From CAZJLP01 sp964546955 (lineage in GTDB: Bacteria; Verrucomicrobiota; Verrucomicrobiia; Opitutales; Opitutaceae): a stretch of DNA of 48,430 nt. The notes under the pieces are model-generated. The model had not been told where the DNA came from. It worked only from the letters and a program-made list of their open reading frames with translations, and ran no database searches. Below, piece after piece: positions 11,127 to 20,297 of the stretch; the stretch's first letter is position 1; the number at the start of each line of letters is the position of its first letter. Made by a program: the position numbers and the translations under genes. Location: assembly GCA_964546955.1 (NCBI GenBank), contig CAZJLP010000040.1:1-48430 (forward strand), written 5' to 3'.

Positions 11127-11981
11127 ATGACTACCCCGTCGACGCTGGTCGCACTCCTGCACGGCCCGGATCAACCGGGCCTGGTGGCGCGGGTGGCCGG
11201 TTGGATTTTCGAGCGCGGTGGAAACATCCTGCACGCGGACCAACACCGCGACATGGAAGCCGGGGTATTTTTCCAGCGAATCGAGTGGGTTCCGCGCGAT
11301 AATCGGGCCGAGGCGGATACCGAGAACTTTGCCGTGTACGCGAAGACAATTGGGATGACCGCGCGGATCGCGTCGTCGACCCATCGCACGCGCGTTGTTC
11401 TCTTCGTATCGAAGGCCGATCATTGTTTTCACGACTTGGTGCTGCGGTGGAAGGCGGGGGAATTTGGCGGCGAGATCGTGGCCGTTGTATCGAATCACAC
11501 GACCCTGGAGGCGACCGCCCGGAGCTACGGGCTTCTTTTTCACCACATACCGGTCCAAGCGGAACGGAAAGAAGCGGCCGAAGCGCGCCAATTGGAACTG
11601 CTCAGCTCCCTGGGTGCGGAACTCGTCATCCTCGCGCGGTACATGCAGGTCCTATCATCCGACTTCCTTCACCGATTTGCGCGTCCTGTGATCAATATTC
11701 ACCACTCTTTTCTGCCCGCGTTCGCGGGGGGCCGGCCTTATCAGCAGGCGCACGAGCGGGGTGTCAAATTGATCGGAGCGACGGCTCACTACGCCACCGC
11801 CGTGCTCGACGACGGTCCGATTATTCAGCAGGACGTCACCCGCGTCACCCATCGTCACGGGGTGGAGGATCTCGTCAGAAAGGGGCGGGATCTGGAGAAA
11901 TTCGTACTCGCGCAGGCCGTTCGTTGGCATCTGGAAAATCGCGTGCTTGTCTACGGCAACAAAACCGTGGTGTTTGATTGA
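11127..11981 (+). CDS. purU: Formyltetrahydrofolate deformylase
   Basis: 284 residues from ATG 11127 (a longer TTG-started reading from 11091 adds 12 residues before the conserved ACT domain). It hydrolyses 10-formyl-tetrahydrofolate to formate and tetrahydrofolate, balancing one-carbon pools. An N-terminal ACT domain (LVALLHGPDQPGLVARVAGWIFERGGNI) is followed by a formyltransferase fold with catalytic N190 and H192 in INIHHSFLP and D229 in LDDGPII. It sits between two glycosyltransferase genes on the same strand with no obvious functional link to them. Confidence 0.96.
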   Translation: MTTPSTLVALLHGPDQPGLVARVAGWIFERGGNILHADQHRDMEAGVFFQRIEWVPRDNRAEADTENFAVYAKTIGMTARIASSTHRTRVVLFVSKADHCFHDLVLRWKAGEFGGEIVAVVSNHTTLEATARSYGLLFHHIPVQAERKEAAEARQLELLSSLGAELVILARYMQVLSSDFLHRFARPVINIHHSFLPAFAGGRPYQQAHERGVKLIGATAHYATAVLDDGPIIQQDVTRVTHRHGVEDLVRKGRDLEKFVLAQAVRWHLENRVLVYGNKTVVFD

Positions 11982-12082
11982 AGCCAGGTGCTTCGGCCCG
12001 CGTTCTGTAATGAGGAGGTGCTCGCCGGCGGCGCTGGCACTCTTGATTTCTCGCGGGCACTCGATTGGATGCCGCTACTTAG

Positions 12083-13036
12083 ATGCTGCTGTCTGTCGTC
12101 GTCCCGGTCTACAAAGAGGAAAAAAACATCCCCGAATTCCTCGTCCGAATGTGGGCGGTCTTGAGCGCCATCACGGCAGACTACGAGATCATTTTCGCGA
12201 TGGATCCCTCTCCGGACAGAACGGAGGAGGTCATCCTGGAGTACCGGGCTCTCGACGACCGAATAAAGCTTGTGAAGTTTTCCCGCCGGGAAGGTCAGCC
12301 GATGGCGACCCTGGCGGGGCTGAACTATTCTAAAGGAGAGGCGGTCGTGGTGATGGACGTCGATCTGCAGGATCCTCCGGAACTGATCCTGGAGATGGTG
12401 GCGAAGTGGAAGGAAGGGTACGACGTCGTGCTCGCTCAGCGCCGAACCCGTGAGGGTGAGCCTTTGCTCCGGAAAGTAATCGCCCGCACGGCCTACGCGG
12501 TGATTCGACGTATCGCGGAAATCAATATCCCGGAAAATACCGGCGATTTTCGCCTGATGAGCCGCCGCGTGGTCGACGAACTCAATCGACTTAAGGAATG
12601 CCATGGGTTTCTGCGGGGCCTCGTATCCCTGGTGGGTTTCCGTCAAACCGCGGTCCAGTTCGACCGTCCCGCGCGCTTCGCCGGCAAGACCAATTATCCC
12701 GTCATAGGCTCAATCCGCATCGGGCTGAATGGGCTCCTCTGCTTCTCCACCGTCCCGTTGAAACTGAGCTCGATCTTCGGTTTCTTGACCGCGGGAGGTT
12801 CTCTCCTCCTGGCTGTGATTTATCTGGTGTTGAAGTTGGTCGGATTTCCGATCGTTTGGGGAAACCCCACGATGGTGATCCTGATGACCTTCCTCGGGGG
12901 AGTGCAGTTGATCACCGTCGGCATATTGGGAGAATATGTCGCGCGGATTTACGAAGAAGTGCGGATGCGCCCGAAATTTATCGTCGACCGGGAAGAAGGG
13001 TTTGGAGATCGCGCGAAGGGAAGAGCTGAGAGCTGA
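12083..13036 (+). CDS. GT2 glycosyltransferase, GtrB/DPM-like polyprenyl-phosphate sugar synthase
   Basis: 317 residues. The N-terminal GT-A domain starts LLSVVVPVYKEEKNIPEFL, with a metal-binding D-V-D at 92-94 (VVMDVDLQDPPE) and the family pattern RRTREGEPLLRK. Two C-terminal membrane hairpin segments (about 228-252 and 262-290) end in GILGEYVARIYEEVRMRPKFI, the architecture of GtrB/ArnC/DPM1-like enzymes. These transfer a sugar from a nucleotide donor to undecaprenyl or dolichyl phosphate on the cytoplasmic face. It could feed the ALG10-like GT-C at 9802-11046 (inference). The sugar cannot be told from sequence. Confidence 0.88.
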   Translation: MLLSVVVPVYKEEKNIPEFLVRMWAVLSAITADYEIIFAMDPSPDRTEEVILEYRALDDRIKLVKFSRREGQPMATLAGLNYSKGEAVVVMDVDLQDPPELILEMVAKWKEGYDVVLAQRRTREGEPLLRKVIARTAYAVIRRIAEINIPENTGDFRLMSRRVVDELNRLKECHGFLRGLVSLVGFRQTAVQFDRPARFAGKTNYPVIGSIRIGLNGLLCFSTVPLKLSSIFGFLTAGGSLLLAVIYLVLKLVGFPIVWGNPTMVILMTFLGGVQLITVGILGEYVARIYEEVRMRPKFIVDREEGFGDRAKGRAES

Positions 13037-13076
13037 GCCCCGCCTCTACCAGGTGGCTCGGGTTCAGCCAGTGTTT

Positions 13077-13157
13077 GTCATCCTCGAGCGAAACGAAGGA
13101 TCCACTTAGCTTCCATAGCTCCATCGAACGGGATCCTTCGTTTCGCTCGAAGATGAC
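13077..13157. repeat. Dispersed hairpin repeat (GGATCC type), second copy
   Basis: Arms 13077-13103 and 13131-13157 (27 bases each) are near-perfect reverse complements containing GAGCGAAACGAAGGATCC, with a 27-base loop. Same family as 4577-4658. It lies just after the GT2 gene and may terminate transcription. Confidence 0.85.
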
Positions 13158-13313
13158 CAGCCGGAATCGCTCTCAGCTACCGGTGAGTACTCGCATCTCG
13201 TCCCAGAGGTAAAAGAAGTGATTCTTTTATGACGAATAATCCTTAAATAATGAATTTTGTTATCGACAATAGTAAATCCCGCCGTTTTCTCGCGAGGCTT
13301 ATTCACGTTTTCC

Positions 13314-16300
13314 ATGCTCCGGTTAACTTGGCTCGGTCTTTCCTGTGTAGTCGTAATCGTCGTTTCGCCCTGCTTCCTCCTTGGAGCCAACGAAACGTCC
13401 GCCGCACTTCGTGGCGTGGTGTTCGACGGCGCCGGCGCTGTGGTGTCGTCCGCGCGGGTGCGATTGCGCCATGAACCCACGGACGCGACGCGGGTGGCTG
13501 CGTCGAACGCCGCCGGCGAATTCCTTTTCGAAGGGCTTTCCGTGGGGGGACCTTACGAGGTTGTCACCACGACAGACGGCGGTGGCCACGCTCGCATTTT
13601 CCCGATCTTTCTCGGCCTGGAGGGAACGCGGATTATTCGCGTGATGATTGGGCCGGCGTCGGCCTCGTCCGGTGTTCTCACGCTTGACGAGGTGACGGTG
13701 CAGGCGGAACGAGAGGCCGCTCGCGGCTCTCCCGGCACCACTGCCTTGACCGCCGAGGACCTCGAGGCCGTGCCGTCCATCGAGCGCTCGATCAACGATT
13801 ACGCCAAGATGGATCCGCGCGTGGTGGTGGTGGACATTGAACGCGGAGAACTCGCTGCGGCGGGACAGAACAGCCGCTTCAACGCGATCTCGGTCGACGG
13901 AATTCGACTGCACGATCAATTCGGGCTGACGCCCAATGGACTGCCGTCACAGGGCAACCCCTTTTCGATGGAAACCATCGAGGCCCTGACGGTGGAGACC
14001 TCGCCGCACGACGCGAGTCGAAGTGGGTTCACCGGTGCGTCGATCAATGCGGTCACTCGCAGTGGGTCGAATCGTTTCGCCGGCTCCACTTACTTTGTTT
14101 ATCGAAATCAGGATTATCGAGCGGAGCATCCTTTGAGTGGGCGGCGCGAGCCCTTCACCGACCGAACCTACGGTGCTACCTTGGGCGGCCCGATTCTCCC
14201 GCGGCGGCTTTTTTTCTTTCTGTCCTATGAGAAGGCCGAACGGATTGAAGCGAGTCCGAGTCCGGGATTCGAACCCGCTCCCGCGGCGATCGCTCGTATC
14301 GTCGAGATCGCGCGGCTCTACGGCAATGAAGCCGGCTCGTTTGCGAATCCAGGAAACCAGCACAACGAAGACAGCAAGTACCTGATGAAATTGGACTGGC
14401 AGGTGCATTCGGACCATCGCGTGACGGCTCGCTACAGCCAGACTCAGGGCAGGCAGCCTGTATTCTCCGATTTTGCGACTCCGGATCGCGTATCGTTGAG
14501 CGGTCATTGGTATGAAAGCCGGCAAGATCTGAAGGCGTGGTCGGTGCAACTGCACGATCGCTGGGCTTCGGCCTTCCACAGTGAGCTCAAAGTGGCGGCC
14601 CATCGCTACGACTCACGGCGTTTGCCCCGCACGCGTTTCCCTCAGGTGCGCGTCAATGGCGTGCCGAACGCGGCTGGAACCGATACAGGCTCGGTTTTCC
14701 TCGGCACGGACGATGCCAGCCAGATGAATTCGTTGGGCGTTCGGGCGGCGGAAGTCGCCGCGAGCGGCACGTGGTTGGGGGGCCATCACCGCATCCAATT
14801 CGGCGCGCAGACGGAGCGGAGCGATTTCGACAATACCTTCCTGCAAAACGCCTATGGCAGTTATTCGTTTGCCAGTGTCGATGCGTTCGCAGCCGGCAAC
14901 CCGAGTGCGTTTACCTATCAATACCCGCTTCCCGGCCAGTCGCCGACCGTGGCATGGGGCTATGCGGTGCATTCGCTGTTCGTCCAGGACACCTGGCATG
15001 CGCGCGACCGACTCGAGCTCTCCGCGGGGCTTCGCTTCGATTATCCGACCGTGAATTCGCGTCCTGAATACAATCCCTTGGTCGAGCAGACCTTCGGCCG
15101 GCGCAACGATCGCACAATTGACGGCGCTTATGTTCTGGGACCGCGAGCCGGTTTTGTGTGGCAGGGGGGAGGGCAACGTCCGCTGCGCTTGCGAGGCGGA
15201 GGCGGAATTTACCAAGGGAGGGCCCCAGGCGTCTGGCTTTCCAATCCGTACTCCAACGACGGCATTTCGAGCTCCGTCAACACCTCCATCCCGCGGTTCT
15301 CGCCCGATCCCGATAATCAGCCACTAGGAAATCCGGCCACACGCCGGCAGCGTGTGGATCTTGTTTCCAAAGGACTTCAATTCCCCACGGTCGGGCGCGC
15401 GACGCTCGGCCTGGAGCGAAAACTTCCTTGGAAACAGATCACCGCGTCCGCTGAGGTGTTGCAGACGTGGACCATCGCCGGGCTGGCGTACCGGAACATC
15501 AATCTCCGGCGAACCGGCACCGGTCCGGATGGCCGCGCGATTTATGGGGACCGCACCGCAGCCGGCTCCGTTGTGAGCAACAGCTCCTATGCGAGCAGCG
15601 CCTTCACGGACGTCTATCTTTTGGAAAACACGAAGCGGGGCGAAGCGACGCAACTTACGTTGGCGTTGCGCCGGATCCTTCGCGGACATTGGGGCGCGGC
15701 GTTGTCCTACACGCGAAGTCGCGCCCGCGAAGTGAGTCCCGCGACTTCAAGCACCGCCGGCACGAATTTTTCTACTCGCGCGAGTTTGGATCCGAACGAC
15801 GACGAACTTGGCACGGCCAACTACGAGATCCGCGACCGGGTGCTTGCCTCTGGCACGCTGCGTTACGCCCTGGTCAAAAACTTTCCGACGAAAGTGACTC
15901 TTCTTTACGAAGGGAGAAGCGGGCGCCCTTACAGCTTTATTTTTGGCAGCGATGTGAACGGAGATTCAGCGGACAACCTCAACGATCTGTTTTACGTGCC
16001 CAGCGGTCCCGACGATCCGCGCGTGCGTTTTGCCGACCCGGCCCAGGCGGCGGCATTCTTCGACCACCTGGAGCAGAACCCCGCGTTGAAACGATTCGCC
16101 GGTCGGGTCGCCCCACGCAACAGCGAGCGCAGCGAGTACCAGCACCAAGTCGACCTGAAAATCAGCCAGCAAATTCCGATCACCCGCCGGTTCCGGGCGG
16201 AACTCTTCTGCGACGTGATCAACCTCGGCAATTTGCTCAACTCGGAGTGGGGAAGGGTTCGCCAGGTCAATTTCCCCTACGGGTTGATCGTCGCGAATGC

Positions 16301-16418
16301 TAGCTATGACGCCGTGCGCAGCCAGTACATCTATCGTTATACCGGCGCGCGGGAGCAAAGCCTGCAGACCTCGGTGTCGCGCTGGCAGATGCAGAGCGGA
16401 ATTCGGGTGAGGTTTTAG
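13314..16418 (+). CDS. Oar-like TonB-dependent outer-membrane receptor
   Basis: About 1,034 residues from ATG 13314; the longer reading from TTG 13257 would put 19 extra residues before a clear signal peptide (LTWLGLSCVVVIVVSPCFLLG). Next comes a carboxypeptidase-regulatory-like beta-sandwich (about 33-110, LRGVVFDGAGAVVSSARVRL...GEFLFEGL). The plug domain has LDEVTVQAER, FNAISVDGIRLHDQFGL and ETIEALTVETSPHDASRSGFTGASINAVTRSG, followed by a long beta-barrel ending in an aromatic residue (...SGIRVRF), as expected for BAM recognition. Oar-type receptors import large or protein-derived substrates, or help export; the ligand is unknown. No SusD or other uptake gene is adjacent. Confidence 0.9.
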   Translation: MLRLTWLGLSCVVVIVVSPCFLLGANETSAALRGVVFDGAGAVVSSARVRLRHEPTDATRVAASNAAGEFLFEGLSVGGPYEVVTTTDGGGHARIFPIFLGLEGTRIIRVMIGPASASSGVLTLDEVTVQAEREAARGSPGTTALTAEDLEAVPSIERSINDYAKMDPRVVVVDIERGELAAAGQNSRFNAISVDGIRLHDQFGLTPNGLPSQGNPFSMETIEALTVETSPHDASRSGFTGASINAVTRSGSNRFAGSTYFVYRNQDYRAEHPLSGRREPFTDRTYGATLGGPILPRRLFFFLSYEKAERIEASPSPGFEPAPAAIARIVEIARLYGNEAGSFANPGNQHNEDSKYLMKLDWQVHSDHRVTARYSQTQGRQPVFSDFATPDRVSLSGHWYESRQDLKAWSVQLHDRWASAFHSELKVAAHRYDSRRLPRTRFPQVRVNGVPNAAGTDTGSVFLGTDDASQMNSLGVRAAEVAASGTWLGGHHRIQFGAQTERSDFDNTFLQNAYGSYSFASVDAFAAGNPSAFTYQYPLPGQSPTVAWGYAVHSLFVQDTWHARDRLELSAGLRFDYPTVNSRPEYNPLVEQTFGRRNDRTIDGAYVLGPRAGFVWQGGGQRPLRLRGGGGIYQGRAPGVWLSNPYSNDGISSSVNTSIPRFSPDPDNQPLGNPATRRQRVDLVSKGLQFPTVGRATLGLERKLPWKQITASAEVLQTWTIAGLAYRNINLRRTGTGPDGRAIYGDRTAAGSVVSNSSYASSAFTDVYLLENTKRGEATQLTLALRRILRGHWGAALSYTRSRAREVSPATSSTAGTNFSTRASLDPNDDELGTANYEIRDRVLASGTLRYALVKNFPTKVTLLYEGRSGRPYSFIFGSDVNGDSADNLNDLFYVPSGPDDPRVRFADPAQAAAFFDHLEQNPALKRFAGRVAPRNSERSEYQHQVDLKISQQIPITRRFRAELFCDVINLGNLLNSEWGRVRQVNFPYGLIVANASYDAVRSQYIYRYTGAREQSLQTSVSRWQMQSGIRVRF

Positions 16419-16827
16419 TGGGGACGCTAGAAATTATGACGGCAGTGAGTCGATCGTGCCACGCTCGTAGCCGCTCGCCGCTACAGGTCGCGCGGCCGCG
16501 GTGTTCCGATGAGAAATGGCGATAAGAGATGGGCGATCGCTCCGCCTGCGCTCTTCCAAATCAGCGATAAGCAATCAGCAATGGCTCGAGCTCAGTCCCG
16601 CCACTCGCTCACGCTCGTAGCTACTTGTTTGGCTGAGTCCACTCTCTGGCGCTCGCGGCTACATGCTTCTCCCTCCAAGCACCTTGCCCCTCGTCGCTTA
16701 GCCATTGCAACGAAATCGGCTTCCCGCCGCCTGTGTGGGCTGCGATTTCCTGCATTTACATGGGGCCTGGGAGTTGTTTAGGTCGCACTTTTCCATTTTC
16801 AGTCCTTTCCGCGCTCCTTTTCGTCCC
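16419..16827. other. Gene-free 409-base intergenic stretch carrying dispersed repeats
   Basis: No credible gene is seen. The stretch carries a GCCACGCTCGTAGCCGCTCG-like block near 16456-16485, the compound repeat at 16509-16617 and further AGCCACT/GCTCGCGGC-type sequence to about 16700. The TPR gene starts at ATG 16828; upstream in-frame sequence from 16705 is not convincing as protein. Confidence 0.6.
16509..16617 (+). repeat. Compound ~110-base dispersed repeat, copy 1
   Basis: Begins ATGAGAAATG and ends CCACTCGCTCACGCTCG, in the same order as 32343-32462. Shared blocks include GGGCGATCGCT, TGCGCTCT and AGCAAT-type units. Between about 16562 and 16583 the units AGCGATA, AGCAATC and AGCAATG follow at seven-base steps. 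The CCACTCGCTCACGCTCGTAGC end belongs to a separate widely repeated block. Confidence 0.7.
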
Positions 16828-17538
16828 ATGTCTACACCCACCCCGATCGATCCCCAGTCCTCCCAGCCCCCCGTCCCGGCGAGTGCCGAGACCCCCGTGG
16901 CGCCGACGCCCGGCTTTGAGGTGGTGCTCGATCGTTTTTGGCGCAAGCACGGCCGCACGGTGATGATGGTTTGCGTGGTGATTCTGATCGGGATCGTGCT
17001 CAAGGGTGCCTTTGACTGGTACCGCCGGAGCCAGGAGGCCGCAATCGGCCGCGAATTCAAGGACGCGACGTCGACCGGCAAGCTCAAGAGCTTTGTAGCC
17101 GCACATTCGAGCCACGAATTGGCCGGGCTGGCTCTATTGGCCCTCGCGGATGAAGCGTATCGGGAAAAAAATTACGGAGAGGCCGCGACATCCTATCAGC
17201 GCGCATTCGAGGTCCTCAAAACCGGCCATTTCGCGGCGCGAGCCGCCCTTGGCGGCGCCGTGGCCAAAATTCAGGCCGGCCAGGCGGCCGAAGGTGTGGA
17301 AAAGCTCAAGCAGCTGGCCAACGATATGAAGCATCCGGTCGGCATCCGCGCGGAAGCTGCATACCATGCGGCCACCACGCTGGCCGATCAGGGGCAAGTG
17401 GAAGAGGCAGCGAAGCTTGCAGATCTTGCGAATTCTGTCGGCGGCGGCAGCATGTGGGGCCAAATGAGCGCGGCTTTGCGGGCCAGTCTCCCTGTCGCGG
17501 TTGCTCCCGCACCCCCTGCCGCAACCCCCAAGCCCTAA
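16828..17538 (+). CDS. Membrane-anchored TPR protein, YfgM-like
   Basis: 236 residues from ATG 16828. A Pro/Thr-rich N-terminus (1-28) precedes FWRKHGRTVMMVCVVILIGIVLKGAFDWYRR, a single membrane anchor at about 36-64 with positive residues on the inner side. The rest is TPR-like (LAGLALLALADEAYREKNYGEAATSYQRAF; HFAARAALGGAVAKIQAGQAAEGVEKL; EAAYHAATTLADQGQVEEAAKLADLA) and ends in a Pro/Ala tail. This layout matches the TPR_21/YfgM group of periplasmic helpers that associate with the Sec translocon. The precise function is not shown by context: it is followed by an opposite-strand tRNA and a LysM protein. Confidence 0.72.
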   Translation: MSTPTPIDPQSSQPPVPASAETPVAPTPGFEVVLDRFWRKHGRTVMMVCVVILIGIVLKGAFDWYRRSQEAAIGREFKDATSTGKLKSFVAAHSSHELAGLALLALADEAYREKNYGEAATSYQRAFEVLKTGHFAARAALGGAVAKIQAGQAAEGVEKLKQLANDMKHPVGIRAEAAYHAATTLADQGQVEEAAKLADLANSVGGGSMWGQMSAALRASLPVAVAPAPPAATPKP

Positions 17539-17551
17539 GGGAGGTTCGAAG

Positions 17552-17628
17552 TGGTCGGGGCGATAGGATTCGAACCTACGACCTCCTGGTCCCAAACCAG
17601 GCGCTCTACCAGACTAAGCTACACCCCG
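17552..17628 (-). tRNA. tRNA-Pro (anticodon TGG)
   Basis: Reading leftward from 17628, a full cloverleaf forms. The acceptor CGGGGTG pairs with CGCCCCG. The D-arm is present, and the anticodon stem CCTGG/CCAGG closes the loop TTTGGGA with anticodon TGG. The T-arm contains GGTTCGAATCC. The discriminator A is at 17555 and a genomically encoded CCA at 17552-17554. It is convergent with the TPR gene, 14 bases beyond its stop. Confidence 0.97.
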
Positions 17629-17757
17629 AATTCGAGGGGCCAAACGATTCTCCTTTCGCCGGTCTGTCAACGATCAATGAAGGTGGGCCTTTGACGCACT
17701 CTCGGCTTGCTTAGACCTGGGAATCCTCCTAACCGTCGCATACTCAATTCTCTATTC

Positions 17758-18308
17758 ATGGATACCATTTCTCGCGAAAGTAGTTCGAGCAACCTGATGC
17801 CGATTTTGGCCGCCGCGATCGGCGGTCTGGGCCTTCTCTTGGGTGCGTTGGCGCTCTATAAGGTTTCGTCGGTCGGAANNNNNNNNNNAGTATCACTGGG
17901 TCCGGTGGCAAGCTCGAGTCGCTTGAGACTCAAGTCGCAAGCCAGTCGGAATCGATCAATCAAGCGAAAGCCACGGCGGATCGGGCCTCCGGCAATGCCA
18001 ATGGCGTTCGGAGCGAAATGTCCAGTGTCGTCCGTCAAATTGCCGATAAGATTGGAGCACTTGAGGCCGACATCACGGCGATCAAGACCCCGCCGCCGAA
18101 GGCAGCAAAAGGTGGCGGCGCCGGCGCTGCGGACAAAGGCCCCGTCGTGGCGGGGCCCGATGAATATGTCATCAAAGCGGGCGACAGCCTTGCAAAGATT
18201 GCCCGCGCGCAGAACGTGACGCTCGCCGATTTGCAGGCCGTTAATCCCGGAATCAATTCGGCCAAGCTGAAGATCGGCGACAAGATCAAGTTGCCCGCCA
18301 AAAAGTAA
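17758..18308 (+). CDS. Membrane-anchored coiled-coil LysM protein, split by an assembly gap
   Basis: The N-terminal part from ATG 17758 gives MDTISRESSSSNLMPILAAA and a membrane segment (LAAAIGGLGLLLGALALYKV). Ten Ns follow at 17879-17888. After the gap a different frame, beginning at 17889, continues with helical Gln/Ser/Ala-rich sequence (LESLETQVASQSESINQAK) and MSSVVRQIADKIGALEADITAI. A Pro/Ala/Gly linker then leads to a LysM domain (DEYVIKAGDSLAKIARAQNVTLADLQAVNPGI...LKIGDKIKLP). The frame change means the real gap length is not ten modulo three; one continuous gene is inferred. LysM domains bind peptidoglycan, so a cell-wall role on the periplasmic face is likely. Confidence 0.78.
17879..17888. 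other. Assembly gap (10 N)
   Basis: Ten consecutive Ns inside the LysM gene. The frame on either side disagrees, so the number of Ns is a placeholder and not a measured length. Confidence 0.98.
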
Positions 18309-18332
18309 ATCGGTCCGCCCTCTCATTTTCTC

Positions 18333-18368
18333 GCCTCCTGGACCTTTCCGGCCAGGAGGCTTTTTTTT
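18333..18368 (+). terminator. Rho-independent terminator after the LysM gene
   Basis: GCCTCCTGG (18333-18341) pairs perfectly with CCAGGAGGC (18352-18360) across a ten-base loop and is followed by eight Ts (18361-18368). It lies 25 bases after the LysM stop and just before the NUDIX start. Confidence 0.92.
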
Positions 18369-18379
18369 CGCACACGCTC

Positions 18380-18952
18380 ATGAACTCACCGTCCCGTTCG
18401 CCAGACCGCTGGGAAAAACAAGGCGAGACTGTTCTCGCGGCGACGCGCATTTTCGATCTTCGCTCCATCCGCTATCGCCATCCCCGTCGCGCTTCAGAAC
18501 GCGATTTCTTCGTTCTGCACTCGCCGGATTGGGTGAATGTCCTGGCGGTTACGCCGGACCATCAGCTGGTGCTCGTGAAACAGTTTCGCTACGGCATCGA
18601 CGATTTTTCCTTGGAGATCCCCGGCGGTGTCCTCGATGCGGGCGAGTCGCCTCTGGCCGCCGGGTTGCGGGAGCTGCGCGAGGAGACGGGTTACGCAGGC
18701 ACCCACGCCTCCCTCGTAGGCCGCGTGCATCCCAATCCCGCGATCATGAACAACCACTGCCACCTCGTTGCCGTCGAGAACGTCATCTCGAACGGCCAAA
18801 CAGACTGGGATCCCGATGAAGAGATTGAAGTCATCACGGCGCCGGTGGACCAAGTGTACGCGTGGGCAAACGAGGGGCGTATTACCCACAGCTTGGTGCT
18901 GAACGCCTTACTGCTGTTTCGGCCGCGGTGGGAAGCGATCAAGAGGCGGTAA
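18380..18952 (+). CDS. NUDIX hydrolase, ADP-ribose pyrophosphatase-like
   Basis: 190 residues. The Nudix box spans about 83-105, with G, E, R-E-L and E-E-T-G-Y in canonical spacing (GVLDAGE...LRELREETGY), giving the Mg-binding glutamates. An N-terminal beta region (FDLRSIRYRHPRRASERDFFVL) and VLVKQFRYG before the box are typical of ADP-ribose/nucleoside-diphosphate-sugar pyrophosphatases. Such enzymes split NDP-X in the cytoplasm; the actual substrate is not determinable. The gene starts only 12 bases after the upstream terminator's T-run. Confidence 0.9.
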   Translation: MNSPSRSPDRWEKQGETVLAATRIFDLRSIRYRHPRRASERDFFVLHSPDWVNVLAVTPDHQLVLVKQFRYGIDDFSLEIPGGVLDAGESPLAAGLRELREETGYAGTHASLVGRVHPNPAIMNNHCHLVAVENVISNGQTDWDPDEEIEVITAPVDQVYAWANEGRITHSLVLNALLLFRPRWEAIKRR

Positions 18953-19025
18953 AAAAATTCCGGCCGATTGACTTTCCGAGCTGTCCGCCGTTAGGTGTCC
19001 AACGATTTTTCTGCGACGCCCGCCC

Positions 19026-20282
19026 ATGTCCAAGCCCTTATTTGCCAATAATCCCGCCGCTTTGGGCGAGGCGGTTGCCGAGCGCCTGCCGCTCCCGTTG
19101 GAAGCCGAGATCCGCAAGATCTACGAGCGCAGCCCCCTCTACACGCGGCGTTTCCCGCTGCACGCGGAACCGCTCCAATGGTCCTGCTACCGCGAGATTC
19201 CGGCGCTGTCGAAGGCGGAAATCGTGGAGCGCGGTCACGCCTCGTTTTTCCCCGACTATCGCGAGATCGAGCGCGGGCTGCAGGAGAAAAAATTCGAATA
19301 CGAATCGACCTCCGGCACGACGTCGGGGCCCATGACGGTGATCATGGAGGAGGGGTGGTGGAATGCCCAGACCGCCCGTGCCTACCAAGCTCATCCCGTA
19401 CTTGCACCGTACGCGACGAAAGCGCATCGCAAATGCATCCTCGCGCCGGTCGGATGTTCGAGCAATTTGTGCCCCTACGAGGACCATCCCTTTCCGAATC
19501 GATACTACAACGGGACGGTTTATTTGAATCTCACCAGCGATCCGTTCGTTTTTCCGGAATCGGAATGGGACCGTATTGTGCTCGAGCTCCAGGCGGTGCA
19601 GCCGGAGATTCTCGAAGGCGAGCCCGTGTATTTGTCTCTGCTCGCGCGAGCCGTGCAGAAGCGGGGAGTGAAGATCCCGAGCCTGAAAGTGGTCATTCTC
19701 ACCTACGGCAAGGCGAGCTTGGTTCACAGTCGTCAGGTGATGGAAGTATTCCCGGCCGCGCAGGTCGACCTCTATGGATCGACCGAGGCGGGTTATCTTT
19801 TCGTCGGAGACGCTTTTCGCGATAATTCGCGGGTGATCGACGGGAACGCGTTCGTTGAACTACAGCCCTTCCGCGGGCACCCCGACCTTTTTCAGATTTT
19901 GGTCACCACGCGCGATCGAGAGGCCATGCCCCTGCTGCGTTATCATACGGGCGACGTCGTGCGGCGGCTGCCGACGGGGTACCGGCTGGTCGGACGCGAA
20001 CGGGATCTTTATTTTCGCGCCGACGGATCGGTCGTGTCGCCCACGGAAATCGACGCCGTCATTCCCGAGAACTTCCACTGTTGGCACTACAGTCTGGTGC
20101 AGACGGCGGAGAATCGCTGGGACTTCCACTACGTCGCCGACCATGCGGCGCCGGCCGACCTCGAAACGGTCATCGCGGGCGTGTTGGGCCCGGGGGCGCG
20201 TGTGAATCCCTTCCGCCGCCGTTTCATCGCTCCCGCCGCCAGCGGCAAATTCGCCCTCTTAAAGCCGCTGGCGAAAGCCTAG
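19026..20282 (+). CDS. PaaK-like adenylate-forming enzyme (phenylacetate-CoA ligase-related)
   Basis: 418 residues. The adenylation core is recognisable: the P-loop ESTSGTTSGP (about 97-106), YGSTEAGYL in the A5 position and LLRYHTGDVVRR (A7). This is the layout of phenylacetate-CoA ligase and the 'CoF synthetase' group. A short C-terminal lid ends FRRRFIAPAASGKFALLKPL. Such enzymes activate a carboxylic acid as acyl-AMP, usually to form a CoA thioester. No phenylacetate catabolic genes are adjacent, so the substrate is unknown. It begins 73 bases after the NUDIX gene on the same strand. Confidence 0.85.
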   Translation: MSKPLFANNPAALGEAVAERLPLPLEAEIRKIYERSPLYTRRFPLHAEPLQWSCYREIPALSKAEIVERGHASFFPDYREIERGLQEKKFEYESTSGTTSGPMTVIMEEGWWNAQTARAYQAHPVLAPYATKAHRKCILAPVGCSSNLCPYEDHPFPNRYYNGTVYLNLTSDPFVFPESEWDRIVLELQAVQPEILEGEPVYLSLLARAVQKRGVKIPSLKVVILTYGKASLVHSRQVMEVFPAAQVDLYGSTEAGYLFVGDAFRDNSRVIDGNAFVELQPFRGHPDLFQILVTTRDREAMPLLRYHTGDVVRRLPTGYRLVGRERDLYFRADGSVVSPTEIDAVIPENFHCWHYSLVQTAENRWDFHYVADHAAPADLETVIAGVLGPGARVNPFRRRFIAPAASGKFALLKPLAKA

Positions 20283-20297
20283 GCGGATTGGATCGAA

